Positions 44,044 through 53,430 of a stretch of DNA of 64,000 nucleotides are shown piece by piece (position 1 is the stretch's first letter; every line of letters begins with the position of its first letter). The stretch is from contig JBBQFQ010000024.1 in NCBI GenBank assembly GCA_038322235.1, forward strand, positions 1-64,000, in the 5' to 3' direction. The stretch comes from SZAS-18 sp038322235. GTDB taxonomy: Bacteria > Verrucomicrobiota > Verrucomicrobiia > Chthoniobacterales > SZAS-18. Below the pieces are notes generated by a model. That model was not told where the DNA came from, did no database searches, and was given only the letters and a program-made list of their open reading frames with translations. A program made the position numbers and the translations under genes.

Positions 44044-44530
44044 GAGCTGAGATGTCGGGTTTCGACTTGGGGGTTGTTTTGGTTTCTTGGCCGCCCGATC
44101 CCGCGCACCGGCGCGGACGGACAACCAAAAGGGAGGGCGAGCGGTGGGGTCGCGGGAAAATCAATCCGGGGAAATCGGGACGCCGGTCGGGCGCGCGGAA
44201 ACTCGCTTCAGACCGCCGACATCAAGCAGAGCACATTCGGGAGAGGAGCTGGTTGCGCCGGAGGGACGCGTCGTGGTCCGACGCTCCGGCATCCATTGGA
44301 TGCACGAGGCGTGCGGGGCATTCCCCGATTTCTACGCAATTCATTTCCCGCTTGGCGAGCGAAAACCGCCGGCCGACGTGCGGCGTTCGAAGGCCCGAAT
44401 CCTACCATCCACGCCGAGAACGGTTTGGCGGATGACCGCCTTCGCTCCCGCCGCCAGAGATTCCGCACCGCCCGCGCAGAAAAAGTCGGACCGACCTACC
44501 GGGCGACTCAGTCCGACCCCGAGTCCCGCG
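44044..44530. other. Intergenic region upstream of the bufferin operon
   Basis: No supported gene on either strand. It must hold the promoter of the bufferin operon (minus strand, close to 44044) and the terminator of the DUF3553-like gene (44480-44517). Open frames here are GC-driven and overlap one another. No obvious CopY, CueR or ECF sigma consensus was recognised. Confidence 0.5.
44480..44517 (-). terminator. Intrinsic terminator of the DUF3553/CarD-like gene
   Basis: On the minus strand GTCGGAC (44517-44511) pairs with GTCCGAC (44491-44485) and is followed by five T (44484-44480). It lies 13 bp after the stop of the gene ending at 44531. It would also insulate the bufferin operon from upstream transcription. 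Confidence 0.7.
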
Positions 44531-45076
44531 CTAATCCGCCTTGCCGCTGAAGTAATCCTCCCGGTCCTTGAAGAGGATATTGAAGGTGGTCATCGAGCCG
44601 TAGCAGCGGGTGATGTATTGCTGGAGATCCACCTTCTCGCCGTCAGTCAGTTTCTCGCTCGCGTTGATGCGCTGCTCCAGGACGCGGAGATTGTTCCGCA
44701 TCATGACGATCTTGTGAAAGAACGCTTCGACCTCGACCTCCTTCGCCTGCAGCGACGGATCGGACGGCTGGAGCAGCATCTTGCCCCGCTGCCAGCGAGT
44801 CGCGAGGCCGGCGACGAGTTCGCCCGGCTTTTCCAACCCGGCCGCGCGAAGAGTTTCGGAGGTGATCTCGCGGATGAGGACGGAGAGCGGTTTCTCCAGA
44901 CCACTCAACGCCGCCGTCGCCTCGGCCGCTTCGAGCCCGCTCGTTTCCGGTGCGATCGTGCGGCGCCCCGTCTCGAAGAGCACGTCCGCCGTGTGCTCCG
45001 TCAGCGCCTTCACCTCCCCGACCCCATACTGCGGGTGGCGCACGTTCTGACCGATGAAGAGGGAGGAGGAAGTCAT
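44531..45076 (-). CDS. DUF3553/CarD-like N-terminal domain protein
   Basis: Product of 181 residues from the ATG at 45076 (MTSSSLFIGQNVRHPQYGVG). The first 45 residues or so, with GQNVRHPQYGVGEVKAL and ADVLFETGRRTIAPETSGLE, form the small SH3/Tudor-like barrel found in DUF3553 and CarD/TRCF RNA-polymerase-interacting domains. The rest is helical (FFHKIVMMRNNLRVLEQRIN, VDLQQYITRCYGSMTTFNIL). A role in transcription or DNA-repair coupling is possible but unproven. Its own terminator follows. It lies 29 bp after the hydrolase gene on the same strand. Confidence 0.6.
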   Translation of the reverse strand: MTSSSLFIGQNVRHPQYGVGEVKALTEHTADVLFETGRRTIAPETSGLEAAEATAALSGLEKPLSVLIREITSETLRAAGLEKPGELVAGLATRWQRGKMLLQPSDPSLQAKEVEVEAFFHKIVMMRNNLRVLEQRINASEKLTDGEKVDLQQYITRCYGSMTTFNILFKDREDYFSGKAD

Positions 45077-45105
45077 GCCTGCACTTTCTCCTGCGGCGCC
45101 GGAAT

Positions 45106-46122
45106 TCAATCGGGAAGTGGCGCGGGCAGCGCGTTCGCCAGAAATTCCCCGACGACGGACCGCCACTCCTCGGGTGCCCGCGCGATCGCGTTTTCGTGCC
45201 CAACGCCTGGAAAGATGTGGAACCGCTTCGGGGATCGCACCGCCGCGAAGACCCGGCGGCCGTCCTCGACCCGCGCGCTCGGGTCGCGCTCACCCTGGAG
45301 AAAGAGAATTGGAGCGTTCATTCCGGCGGCATCGTCGATCGGGCGGTGCGCGAACCCATCGAAGCCGAGCTGGCGCCCACCCCAAAAGACGAGGAGCTCG
45401 GCGCTCGGAAACGAAGGCACCGGCATCGGATCAAACCGCCGGCGCACGGTGTTAAGCAGCGAATCGAAAACGGCCTCGACGATGACAGCATCCGCCTGGA
45501 TCGCGTGCACCCGGTGCGCCCGCAGGATCGCGATCGCACCCATGGAATGACCGAAAAGGAGGAGTCGCCGCGGAGCGAACGTCCTCCTCGCGTAGGCGAC
45601 CGCCGCGGCGATGTCCTCGGCCTCGAAGTAGCCGATACTCGTGGGGCTGTCCGAGGATTCTCCGCCGCCGCGGAGATCGATGAGGAGGATGGCACAACCG
45701 AGCGCATGCAAGGCAGCGGCTTCGCGCAGGACCGTCGATTTCTCCGCAGCATAGCCATGCACGACGATCGCCAGGGCGCGCGCGTCGGAACGGGGCACGT
45801 GCCACGCCCCGAGCACCAGGCCTGAGGTGGACGGAATGCGACACGACTCGAACGCGAGCCCGAAGTCGGCCGGGGTCGAAGTCCCCCGCGGCCGCGGCAC
45901 CTGGAGACCGCCGAGGAGCACGCCAAGTTTTTCGGTGAAGGGCATCTCTTCGGGCTTTTTCGGTCGCGGTCCCGTGCCGGCGAAATGCGTCATGGCGTAC
46001 GCGTGGTTGTAGGCCACGACGTTCAGTGCGAGAAAACCAGCGCCGCCCAGCAGCAGGAGCCCGGCGAGAGCTCGGGAGCGGGTCAGCTTCATCCGGGCGG
46101 CGCCGAAGAGCGCGGTGATCAT
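45106..46122 (-). CDS. Membrane-anchored alpha/beta hydrolase
   Basis: Product of 338 residues from an ATG that overlaps the upstream stop (ATGA). One N-terminal membrane helix (SRALAGLLLLGGAGFLALNV). Hydrolase fold: VVHGYAAEKS (about residues 110-119) is the oxyanion-hole strand, LLLFGHSMGAIAIL (about 174-187) holds the nucleophile Ser in G-H-S-M-G, PILFLQGERDPSARV gives the catalytic Asp, and PGVGHENA the His. It resembles serine aminopeptidase S33/BEM46-type hydrolases. The substrate is unknown. Coupled to the TPR-membrane and TPR-AAA genes. Confidence 0.85.
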   Translation of the reverse strand: MITALFGAARMKLTRSRALAGLLLLGGAGFLALNVVAYNHAYAMTHFAGTGPRPKKPEEMPFTEKLGVLLGGLQVPRPRGTSTPADFGLAFESCRIPSTSGLVLGAWHVPRSDARALAIVVHGYAAEKSTVLREAAALHALGCAILLIDLRGGGESSDSPTSIGYFEAEDIAAAVAYARRTFAPRRLLLFGHSMGAIAILRAHRVHAIQADAVIVEAVFDSLLNTVRRRFDPMPVPSFPSAELLVFWGGRQLGFDGFAHRPIDDAAGMNAPILFLQGERDPSARVEDGRRVFAAVRSPKRFHIFPGVGHENAIARAPEEWRSVVGEFLANALPAPLPD

Positions 46123-47399
46123 TTCGCCCGACGAACGAACGACGCCGCGATCGTGGCGATGAAGAGACTTCCGGCCCCGAGACGAAGCAGCAACGTCAGC
46201 GTCGAGCCGGAAAACCAGCCCGGCAGAATCAGGGCCGCGAGAATCCCGCCGACGGCCACCACCACCACGGCGCCAAGCACTCCGAAAATCAGGCGCGCTC
46301 GCGCGTTTTCGGAAGTGAGGAAGAGCGCAACCGGAATCGCCTGCGCCATGAGGCAGCCTCCGGCAATCGTGGCCAAGATGCTGCCGGAAACGAGCCCACC
46401 CGTCAGCAACAGCAAACCGACGAGCACCCCTCCACCCACGGCAAACCCCTCCAGTTTTTCGCGGCCGTTCAAGGCGACCCGCGCCCGCGCATCGGCTAGG
46501 ACGAAGAGATTGCCCACTCCCCGCGCCACGTAGGTCCAGACCACGAAGAGGGAATAGAGGACGCCGAGGCCGATCGCGAGAGCGGGCGAGACCCCAGCGA
46601 GCGCCTCCGTGACCAGGCGCATGAGCACGTATGCGCCGATGACGAGGAACGTTCGCGTGCGATCCGAGAACTCCGCCATCGCGAACGCGAAGCGGAGGTA
46701 GCCGCGGTAGACGGCATTGCGGGCGCGGAACGATTCCAGGAGCCCTTCCCGGGCGGCATCGAAGTTTGCGTCGAGTCGCAGCGACTCGAGAAAATGCGTC
46801 TCCGCCTCCCGCGGGTTGCCGGCCCGCAGCGCCGCGTAGCCGGCATTGAAGTGCGTAAAGGCGTCTTCGGGATTTCGGGCCAGTCGCGCGGAGACATCCA
46901 CCCGCGATTCCTCGGCCTTCCCTTGAAACACGAGACTCTGGCTCAGGACGTTCTGCGCGAGACGGTCGTCCGCATCGAGCGCGAGCGCCGCGCGCGCCCC
47001 GGCTTCCGCCTCGGGCCAGCGGGATTCGCGGAGGAAGGAATACGCTCGCGCGGCGTGGGCCTCGGAGTCGTCGGGATCGAGCGTGATCGCCGCTTCGGCG
47101 CTGGTCCGCGCCTCCTTCAAGCGGTGCAGATCGGAGAGGATGAGCGACCGGCGGGCGTGGAGCGGTCCCCACTCAGGTTCCAGCGCGATGGCCCGGTCGA
47201 TGGCCTGCAGGGCTTCGCCGCTCCGACTGCCTCCAGCCTGGAGGCAGATGGCAAGCAGGTGGAGCGCGTGAGCGTTTTCCGGATCATGCGAGAGGCACTC
47301 GCGCAGGAAACGCTCGGCCTCGGCCGGCCGGTTGTGCATGAGGAGCATGCGCCCCCGCTCGAAGAGCGCCTCCGCGGGCTGGATGGAATCGGAATTCAT
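46119..47399 (-). CDS. TPR protein with C-terminal membrane domain
   Basis: Product of 426 residues. Residues about 1-215 are tetratricopeptide repeats (AEALFERGRMLLMHNRPAEA, AHALHLLAICLQAGG, AYSFLRESRWPEAEAGARAA, FNAGYAALRAGNPREAETHF). From about 235 to 420 follow about six hydrophobic helices (FLVIGAYVLMRLV, LAIGLGVLYSLFVVWTYVA, VLVGLLLLTGGLVSGSILA and others). The TPR part is probably cytoplasmic and could dock the AAA+ ATPase encoded 1 bp upstream. Function unknown. Confidence 0.75.
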   Translation of the reverse strand: MNSDSIQPAEALFERGRMLLMHNRPAEAERFLRECLSHDPENAHALHLLAICLQAGGSRSGEALQAIDRAIALEPEWGPLHARRSLILSDLHRLKEARTSAEAAITLDPDDSEAHAARAYSFLRESRWPEAEAGARAALALDADDRLAQNVLSQSLVFQGKAEESRVDVSARLARNPEDAFTHFNAGYAALRAGNPREAETHFLESLRLDANFDAAREGLLESFRARNAVYRGYLRFAFAMAEFSDRTRTFLVIGAYVLMRLVTEALAGVSPALAIGLGVLYSLFVVWTYVARGVGNLFVLADARARVALNGREKLEGFAVGGGVLVGLLLLTGGLVSGSILATIAGGCLMAQAIPVALFLTSENARARLIFGVLGAVVVVAVGGILAALILPGWFSGSTLTLLLRLGAGSLFIATIAASFVRRAK

Positions 47400-47400
47400 G

Positions 47401-48813
47401 TCACTTCTTGATCCCGAGGTGCAGCAGGACGTCGTCGTAAAACCCGCCTTGGTTCGCGTACAAGGCGTAGTTCTTCGCGCTCTCGAACCACGCGCGAGTG
47501 CTAGGCTTCACCTCCCGAGCCGACTGTGCGAGCGACTTCGTGGTCAGCGGCACGAGCCGGCCCTCCTTCATCGCGGCCGTGAGGGCGTCCTCGGTCGCAC
47601 GGTCGAAGACCGACTTCAGATCCGCCCCGGAAAATCCTTCGGTCTTCTTCGCCAGAGCGCGGGCATCGAGGTCGGACACCGGCTTGCCCTTTGCCATAAT
47701 GCCGACGATCGCCTCGCGGGCCGCCTCGTCCGGGGGCGGTACGAAGATCGTGCGATCGAAGCGACCGGGACGGCGAAATGCGGGATCGATGTGCCAGGGC
47801 GCGTTCGTCGCGCCGAGAATCAGGACGCCGTCGTTCACGGCCGTGCCGCCGTCCATCTCGGCGAGGAATTGATTGATGAGCGTGCGACCGGCGCTCTGCC
47901 GCAGGTCGCGACGATCCGCAGCCAGGGCGTCGACTTCATCGAAGAACAAAACGCTCGGCGCATTCTCCCGGGCGACGCGAAACAGCTCGTGCAGGTTTTT
48001 CTCGCTGTTTCCGATCCACATGTCGAGGACGTCATGCAGCCCAACGCAGAAAAAGCTGGCCTTAATCTCGCCGGCCGTGGCGCGGCTGATGAGCGTCTTG
48101 CCGCAGCCAGGCGGCCCGTAGAGCAACACACCTCCGCCGATGCTCTTTCCATACGCCCGGAAAAGTTCCGGATTTTGCATGGGGTAGAGGATCTTCATCC
48201 GGATCTGCTCCTTGAGCGCGTCCATGCCGCCCACGCCGGCAAACGTGATCTGCGGACGCTCGATCGGGAGAAGTCCAGCCGGCGGTCCGTCGGGATCGGC
48301 GCCCTTCCAGGACTCCCCTTCCTCATCGCCAAACGCGCGCGGCACCTGACCACCCCCCGAGGCCGCGCCGAGCGCTCCGCGTGCCGGGCGGGCGCTGTCC
48401 CCGGCGTCGGCGCCGGAGGCGTCGATTCCCAGCTGGCCCGCGAGGGGCTGGTCGATCACGTTCTTGTCGAGCGCGACTCCCTGGCGGTAGTGCTCGACCG
48501 CGTCGCGCTTGTTTCCCTCGGCAAGCAGCACCCGGCTGAGCAGGACATGGGCGGCAGCGCAGGCGGGTTCGCGACGCAGCACTTCCTCCAGCCGGACCGC
48601 CGCCGCAGACGTTTTCCCTTCGAGCAGCAGCGTCCGGGACAGCCCCAGCACCGCGTCGAGATGCGCCGGCTGGAGCGTCAGGATTTTCTCGAACGTCGCG
48701 CGCGCCTCGCCCGCGTTCCGGTCGTCCAGGCACGCCTGGGCGAAAAGGAGGAGCAGGGGCACGTTGTCCGGGGAATGCCGGACGGCTTCTCGAAGGGCGT
48801 CGCTTTGGGCCAT
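47401..48813 (-). CDS. TPR-AAA+ ATPase (CDC48/VPS4-like)
   Basis: Product of 470 residues. TPR repeats occupy about residues 1-120 (FAQACLDDRNAGEARATFEK, VLLSRVLLAEGNKRDAVEHY). After a Gly/Pro-rich linker comes one AAA+ module: Walker A LLYGPPGCGKTLISRA (about residues 226-241), Walker B SVLFFDEVDALAADRRD (about 281-297), sensor 1 LILGATNAPW and the Arg fingers FRRPGRFDRTIF (about 340-351). FSGADLKSVFDRATEDAL is the lid helix region typical of VPS4/FtsH-class ATPases. No protease domain is present, so it likely remodels proteins or membranes. It is first in an operon with a TPR-membrane protein and a hydrolase. Confidence 0.85.
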   Translation of the reverse strand: MAQSDALREAVRHSPDNVPLLLLFAQACLDDRNAGEARATFEKILTLQPAHLDAVLGLSRTLLLEGKTSAAAVRLEEVLRREPACAAAHVLLSRVLLAEGNKRDAVEHYRQGVALDKNVIDQPLAGQLGIDASGADAGDSARPARGALGAASGGGQVPRAFGDEEGESWKGADPDGPPAGLLPIERPQITFAGVGGMDALKEQIRMKILYPMQNPELFRAYGKSIGGGVLLYGPPGCGKTLISRATAGEIKASFFCVGLHDVLDMWIGNSEKNLHELFRVARENAPSVLFFDEVDALAADRRDLRQSAGRTLINQFLAEMDGGTAVNDGVLILGATNAPWHIDPAFRRPGRFDRTIFVPPPDEAAREAIVGIMAKGKPVSDLDARALAKKTEGFSGADLKSVFDRATEDALTAAMKEGRLVPLTTKSLAQSAREVKPSTRAWFESAKNYALYANQGGFYDDVLLHLGIKK

Positions 48814-48968
48814 GACCCGGCAACGTTCTCACGAAGCTGCCCCGTCGCAAACCGCGGGCGCAAACCGCAGCCGTTCATTCCCATCTTTCCACGGCCGGCG
48901 CCCGCGCTCCCGGGCACCGCGATGCCGCTTGCCTCCCGAGTCGTTCCCGCGTTCATTTCGCTGCTCTG

Positions 48969-51900
48969 ATGCGCAAGCCGCTCCGCCTCGTCTTCATCGC
49001 CGCCATGGCCGTCTCCGCGGGTCGGGTCTGGGCGCAGGGATACGACGCCGTCCCGGCCGCGTCCCCGCCCCCGCCGAAGGGGGTTCCGGCCAAGGAACTC
49101 CCGAAGACCAATCCGGCGAAAGCGCCCAGCGACACGCGGAAGGCCGTGCGCGTCCCGAAAGGCGAGACTGGTCCGATCCCGCCGGGAAAGGCCGGCGGGG
49201 AAGCGCTCCTGCAGATCGCGCGGGCGAGTTACGAGCAGGGGAATTTTCCGCTGGCCCTCGAACAGCTCGAGGCCTCTGAGAAGCTGCGGCCAAACTCCGC
49301 CGACGCGTGGAATTTGCGGGGTGCCGTGCTCTTGAAGCAGGAAAAATGGGACGCCGCGGCCGAGGCGTTTCGGCGGGCGGTGAATCTCGATCCAAGTCTG
49401 TGGGCCGCGAAATTCAATGTGGCCGAGGTGCCTTTTCGGCGGCGGGACTACGGAAATGCCCGCCGCGCCTTCGAGGATCTGTCGTTCCAGACGGATCGGT
49501 ACCGGCTCGAGGTGGAGTGGGAACTTCTCCAGTACAAGATCGTTGTGTGCTCGCTCCTCGCCGGCGACGAACCCGGCGCGCAGAAGCGATTCGGCCGGCT
49601 GAAGCCGACCGGGACCACGCCCGCCTATTTCTACGCCCAGGCTGCGTTCGCCTTCGCGAAAAAGGATGCCGGAGCGGCGAAAAAATTCCTCGAGATGGGC
49701 GACGCGGCCGCCAAGCCGCAAGTGCGCGCGATTTTCTCGGATACGCTCGTCCGGGCGGGGTGGGTCGCGGGCGGCTCACCTTCCGGCTCACCGGCCGGCA
49801 ACTACGATCCAACCGCCGGCCAGTCGGCCGGACCGAAAGGCCGGGGACTCCCGGTGCCGCAACTGCCGCCGGCGATCGACACAGATCTGCCGCGGAGTTC
49901 CGGGGAAATCGTGCCCTCCGATGCGATTCCGCCCGCGAGCGAGCCGCCGATGCCCGGGGTTTCACCCGCGCCGGCACCCAGCCCGGCCGCGCCAGTGAAG
50001 GCTCCGGCAAAGCCGGAGGCGGAACCGCCGCTCATCCCGCCCCCGCTCGCCACCCCTCGGCCTGGCCGAGTCGGCACTGTGACCCCAGGCTGGATTTTCG
50101 TGCGCCCTTCGCGTCCGAGCCCCCGCTTCACGGGAAGTCAGCTCCGGGCCGCCGCGAATGATCCGGACGGCTACACCGCGAAGCTGCGTGAGGCGCAGGC
50201 CAAACTGAAGGCGAAGGATTTCGACGCGGCCTCCAAGCTCCTCGAGGAGGCGATTCCGCTGACCGAGAATCCCTCGGAGGTGCAGAATCTGCGGGGCGCG
50301 ATCGAATTCTATCGCGGCAACTATCCCGCCGCCGAAGCCCTGTTTCGCAAGGCCCAGGTGGCGGATCCCTCGAGCTGGCCCGCCCGGTTCAACCTCGCGG
50401 AGATCGCCTTCGCGAAGAAGGATTACCCGGCCGCCCGCTCGCAGTACGAGGCGATGCTGCCGGACACGGACACCATCAAGCAGCCGGTCGAGCGCGAGAT
50501 GCTGCAATTTAAGATCTTTCTCGCCCTGCTCCAGGAAGACGGCGTGGAAATGGCCGAGCGCATGGCGGAGCGCCTTCCCATGGCCGGCCAGACGCCTGCC
50601 CGATACTACGCCCAAGTCGCGCTCGAGGCGCGGCGGAAACGCTTCGACAAGGCCGCCGAGGTACTCGCCTCTGCCGAGCGCTTCTACGCGACGTCGCTCA
50701 ATTTCCTCTTTGCGCAACCGCTGGAAAAACTCGGCGTTCTCCCCCTACCGGACGCGGGAGCCGGGGCACGGCCTGTCGAGGGCGTGCCCAGCCCCGCCCC
50801 GGCGACTGCGAACGCAACTCCCGCCCCGGCGCGCCCCGCTGAAGTCACCCCCCTTCCGCCCGGCCAGCCCGGAACGGAGGCGCAGTTGCTCGATGAAATA
50901 ATGGGTGGCCGCGCGGTCTCGGCTCCGGGAACGCCCCGCCCGAAGGCGGCGATTCCCTCCGCGCCGCCCGCCGTGGTTCCTATCGCTCCCCTGGAACCGG
51001 CCAGCGCCGCTCCGGCCGACGCGCCCCATAACTGGCTGGCTGATCTCCTGCGCTGGCTTGTCCCGGGCTCGAATCCGCGCCGGCTCGATCTCGTGCTCTT
51101 CGCGCTCGGCGCGGCCAACTTGCTCGCCATGCTCTGGCTTCTCGCCAGCGGCCTCCTCGCCCGCCTGCTTCGCCCGCGCTCGCTCTCCCTCCACACGGCC
51201 GGATCCGTCGGGGTCGCGGTGAACAAGGTGCGAAACATCGAGCGCCTGCGCGTGCGTCTGACCGTCGCGAATATGACGAACCGGGCTCAGACAATTGGAC
51301 AGATGGATGTGGTGATGGCGGGCGCTGGCGATTGGAACCGCACCTTCCACTGGCGGACGATCTGTCTGAATCCCTCGGGAAGCGCCGCGGCCTTCGAGGA
51401 GATGGAGGTCTATCCGCTCGTCCTGCTGCCCGGCGAGGTCGCGTCGCTCTACGTCGATTTCGTGGCCGATGCGAACGACGCCCCCGCCCGCTGGGCCAAG
51501 GGCCGCTTCCAAATCTCGGTGCTCGGGTGGACGGAATCCGGAGCCGGCCGCGCCAAGCCCGACTTCAGCGTCGCGTTTCCGCTCGAGATTCCGAGCATCC
51601 CGTGGCGCAATCAGGATTTCATCGTCGATCTCGCCATCGGGAAGGGCGGCAAGGATGGCCGGCACGAACCGCGCGACGCATTCCTCGATGACGAAGCCCT
51701 CGCGGCCGTCGCCGAGGCGAACGGCGGCTCCTCCGACGAGGCGTCATTTGCCCCGCCGGGTGCCCGGGAGGAAGTGCCCGTCGAGGAAGGTGAATCGACT
51801 TCGCCCCAGCAGGGCGGAGCGCCCGCTCCGATGTTTGCCCGGACGCCCAAACGGGAATTCGAGCGGGGGCCGGAGCTTCCGCTCTTTGGCGGAGCTGATT

Positions 51901-52130
51901 CCGAGGCGGCGCGAGAGGAATTCTCTGCGGCGCGACCGCCGCGGCCGACGCCGCCTGGACGTCCGTTGCCGCCGATCTCCCGCGATGAGCGACGCCCGCC
52001 CGCCACCACGCTCGTGCCGATCCCGCCGGCGGCGGCTTCACCACCCGACACGGCGGGGCGCCCGGCGGACCCGCCGCCGCCCCCGCGGATCATTCCGCGC
52101 AGCGCGATCCAGTCGCGGCAGCGGCGGTGA
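48969..52130 (+). CDS. Large TPR protein with internal duplication and membrane helix
   Basis: Product of 1053 residues with a signal peptide (LVFIAAMAVSAGRVWAQG). Two homologous TPR blocks, about residues 76-265 and 405-590, share the plan NLRGA...W.A.FN.AE...K.DY. They are separated and followed by long Pro/Ala-rich linkers. A single membrane helix lies near residues 705-735 (LDLVLFALGAANLLAMLWLL). Beyond it sit a beta-rich cytoplasmic domain (about 745-890, VRLTVANMTNRAQTIGQMDV) and a disordered Pro/Glu-rich tail. The two TPR blocks on the external side suggest a scaffold for envelope proteins. Divergent from the AAA operon with 155 bp between. Confidence 0.75.
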   Translation: MRKPLRLVFIAAMAVSAGRVWAQGYDAVPAASPPPPKGVPAKELPKTNPAKAPSDTRKAVRVPKGETGPIPPGKAGGEALLQIARASYEQGNFPLALEQLEASEKLRPNSADAWNLRGAVLLKQEKWDAAAEAFRRAVNLDPSLWAAKFNVAEVPFRRRDYGNARRAFEDLSFQTDRYRLEVEWELLQYKIVVCSLLAGDEPGAQKRFGRLKPTGTTPAYFYAQAAFAFAKKDAGAAKKFLEMGDAAAKPQVRAIFSDTLVRAGWVAGGSPSGSPAGNYDPTAGQSAGPKGRGLPVPQLPPAIDTDLPRSSGEIVPSDAIPPASEPPMPGVSPAPAPSPAAPVKAPAKPEAEPPLIPPPLATPRPGRVGTVTPGWIFVRPSRPSPRFTGSQLRAAANDPDGYTAKLREAQAKLKAKDFDAASKLLEEAIPLTENPSEVQNLRGAIEFYRGNYPAAEALFRKAQVADPSSWPARFNLAEIAFAKKDYPAARSQYEAMLPDTDTIKQPVEREMLQFKIFLALLQEDGVEMAERMAERLPMAGQTPARYYAQVALEARRKRFDKAAEVLASAERFYATSLNFLFAQPLEKLGVLPLPDAGAGARPVEGVPSPAPATANATPAPARPAEVTPLPPGQPGTEAQLLDEIMGGRAVSAPGTPRPKAAIPSAPPAVVPIAPLEPASAAPADAPHNWLADLLRWLVPGSNPRRLDLVLFALGAANLLAMLWLLASGLLARLLRPRSLSLHTAGSVGVAVNKVRNIERLRVRLTVANMTNRAQTIGQMDVVMAGAGDWNRTFHWRTICLNPSGSAAAFEEMEVYPLVLLPGEVASLYVDFVADANDAPARWAKGRFQISVLGWTESGAGRAKPDFSVAFPLEIPSIPWRNQDFIVDLAIGKGGKDGRHEPRDAFLDDEALAAVAEANGGSSDEASFAPPGAREEVPVEEGESTSPQQGGAPAPMFARTPKREFERGPELPLFGGADSEAAREEFSAARPPRPTPPGRPLPPISRDERRPPATTLVPIPPAAASPPDTAGRPADPPPPPRIIPRSAIQSRQRR

Positions 52131-52227
52131 GCGGGAAAGCCCTGGCGTGCAGAGCGCCCGCCGATTGCCGCTTGCCATTCGCCCCTCTCGCTGGCTGCAT
52201 GGCGGGTCGAGGTGTATCTCCCCAACC

Positions 52228-52539
52228 ATGGCGCGTGAAATCTCTCTCAGTGGCGGCGACATCTCCGTTTTGAAAACGCTCGGCTTCTCCGGGTCGATCA
52301 TGAAGGGGAACCACCTGATCGAGCGGCTGGGCAACGACGTCTCGCCCGCGGAGTTGATCGACACGATCGAGGGGCTTCTGATGTTCGATTACATCCTGGC
52401 CTCGAAGGATCGGTTCCGCACGGTCGAGGATATTGAGAAGACGGACTTCCGCGTGAATCCGACGATGGCGACGGAGCTCCGCGAGGCCGTCAGCGGCCGC
52501 TCCAAGGAGCCGGAAACGCGCCGGCGCCGCCGGTCGTGA
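52228..52539 (+). CDS. Small conserved-looking hypothetical protein
   Basis: Product of 103 residues from the ATG at 52228, preceded by CTCCCCAACC and no Shine-Dalgarno. It begins MAREISLSGGDISVLKTLGF; the middle LIDTIEGLLMFDYILASKDR is helical, and the end is Arg-rich (ETRRRRRS). The balanced codon use and sensible composition support coding. No family recognised. It sits between the large TPR gene and the nucleotidyltransferase on the same strand. Confidence 0.65.
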   Translation: MAREISLSGGDISVLKTLGFSGSIMKGNHLIERLGNDVSPAELIDTIEGLLMFDYILASKDRFRTVEDIEKTDFRVNPTMATELREAVSGRSKEPETRRRRRS

Positions 52540-52653
52540 GCGCGAGGCGCGGTGGCGGGATCGGATGGCCGTGACGGCGCTCGGGTTTTCGCGTTGCTCG
52601 CCGCCGTTTGACCGCATGCATCGCGCGTTCCATCCTCCGCAGCTCCTCTCTCC

Positions 52654-53406
52654 ATGAACATCCTGATCCTCGCCGCCGGCTACGCCACGCGCCTCTATCC
52701 GCTCACGCTCGACCAGCCAAAGCCGCTGCTCCCGGTCGCGGGAAAGCCGATGATGGAGTGGGTGCTCGACAACATGGCCCCGATCAGCGGCATCGAAAAA
52801 GTCTATGTCGTGACGAACGCGAAATTCGCACCACATTTTCAGGCTTGGGCGGACAAGTACGGCAAGGGACAACCGAGGATGACGTTTGAGATCGTGAACG
52901 ACGGCTCGACGAGCGATGCCGACAAACTCGGTGCGATCGGCGACATGAATCTCGTCATTCAGAAATACGGTCTCGACCAAAGCGATCTCGTGGTGGTGGC
53001 GGGCGACAATCTGTTCTCCCAGAGTCTCGAGTCCTTCGGCCATTTCATGGCCGCCCTCGATGGCCCGGCGCTCGGCGTCTACGACGTCGGAAGCCTCGAG
53101 GAAGCAAAGAAATACGGGGTCGTGGCGGTGGATGAAAACGGCGTGATCACCGAATTCGTCGAAAAGCCCGCCAATCCCCCGAGCACGCTCATCAGCATCG
53201 CGCTGTACTACTACCCGAAGGCCATCGTGAAGATGGTCGCGCAGTATCTCGCGGAGGGGAATAATCCCGATCAGCCCGGGCGGCTCGTCCAGTGGCTTTA
53301 TCCGCGAGTGCCGGTCAAGACCTGGAGCGTGCCCGGGACGTGGTTCGACGTCGGCAGCAAGGAGACGCTCGAGCAGGCGGACCAGCTCTTCGTGAAGTTC
53401 AAGTAG
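52654..53406 (+). CDS. Sugar-1-phosphate nucleotidyltransferase
   Basis: Product of 250 residues. LILAAGYATRLYPLTLDQPK (residues 4-23) with PLLPVAGKPMMEWVL is the NTP-transferase signature (G-x-G-T-R-like loop, here A-G-Y-A-T-R, and P-K-P-L). VVAGDNLF (about 113-120) carries the metal-binding Asp, and ITEFVEKPANPPSTLISIAL (about 167-186) the sugar-binding Glu-Lys. PGTWFDVGSKETLEQA is the C-terminal block. It activates a sugar-1-phosphate with NTP. Closest in look to RmlA-like enzymes; MurU-type activity is another option given the AmgK-like kinase 2 kb away. Confidence 0.87.
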   Translation: MNILILAAGYATRLYPLTLDQPKPLLPVAGKPMMEWVLDNMAPISGIEKVYVVTNAKFAPHFQAWADKYGKGQPRMTFEIVNDGSTSDADKLGAIGDMNLVIQKYGLDQSDLVVVAGDNLFSQSLESFGHFMAALDGPALGVYDVGSLEEAKKYGVVAVDENGVITEFVEKPANPPSTLISIALYYYPKAIVKMVAQYLAEGNNPDQPGRLVQWLYPRVPVKTWSVPGTWFDVGSKETLEQADQLFVKFK

Positions 53407-53430
53407 CCGCCGCGGACGGCTCGTCGGGCG

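Noticed and set aside
44052..44530. Several small open frames upstream of the precursor gene
   Set aside because: They overlap each other, lack plausible starts or composition, and two run into the opposite gene.
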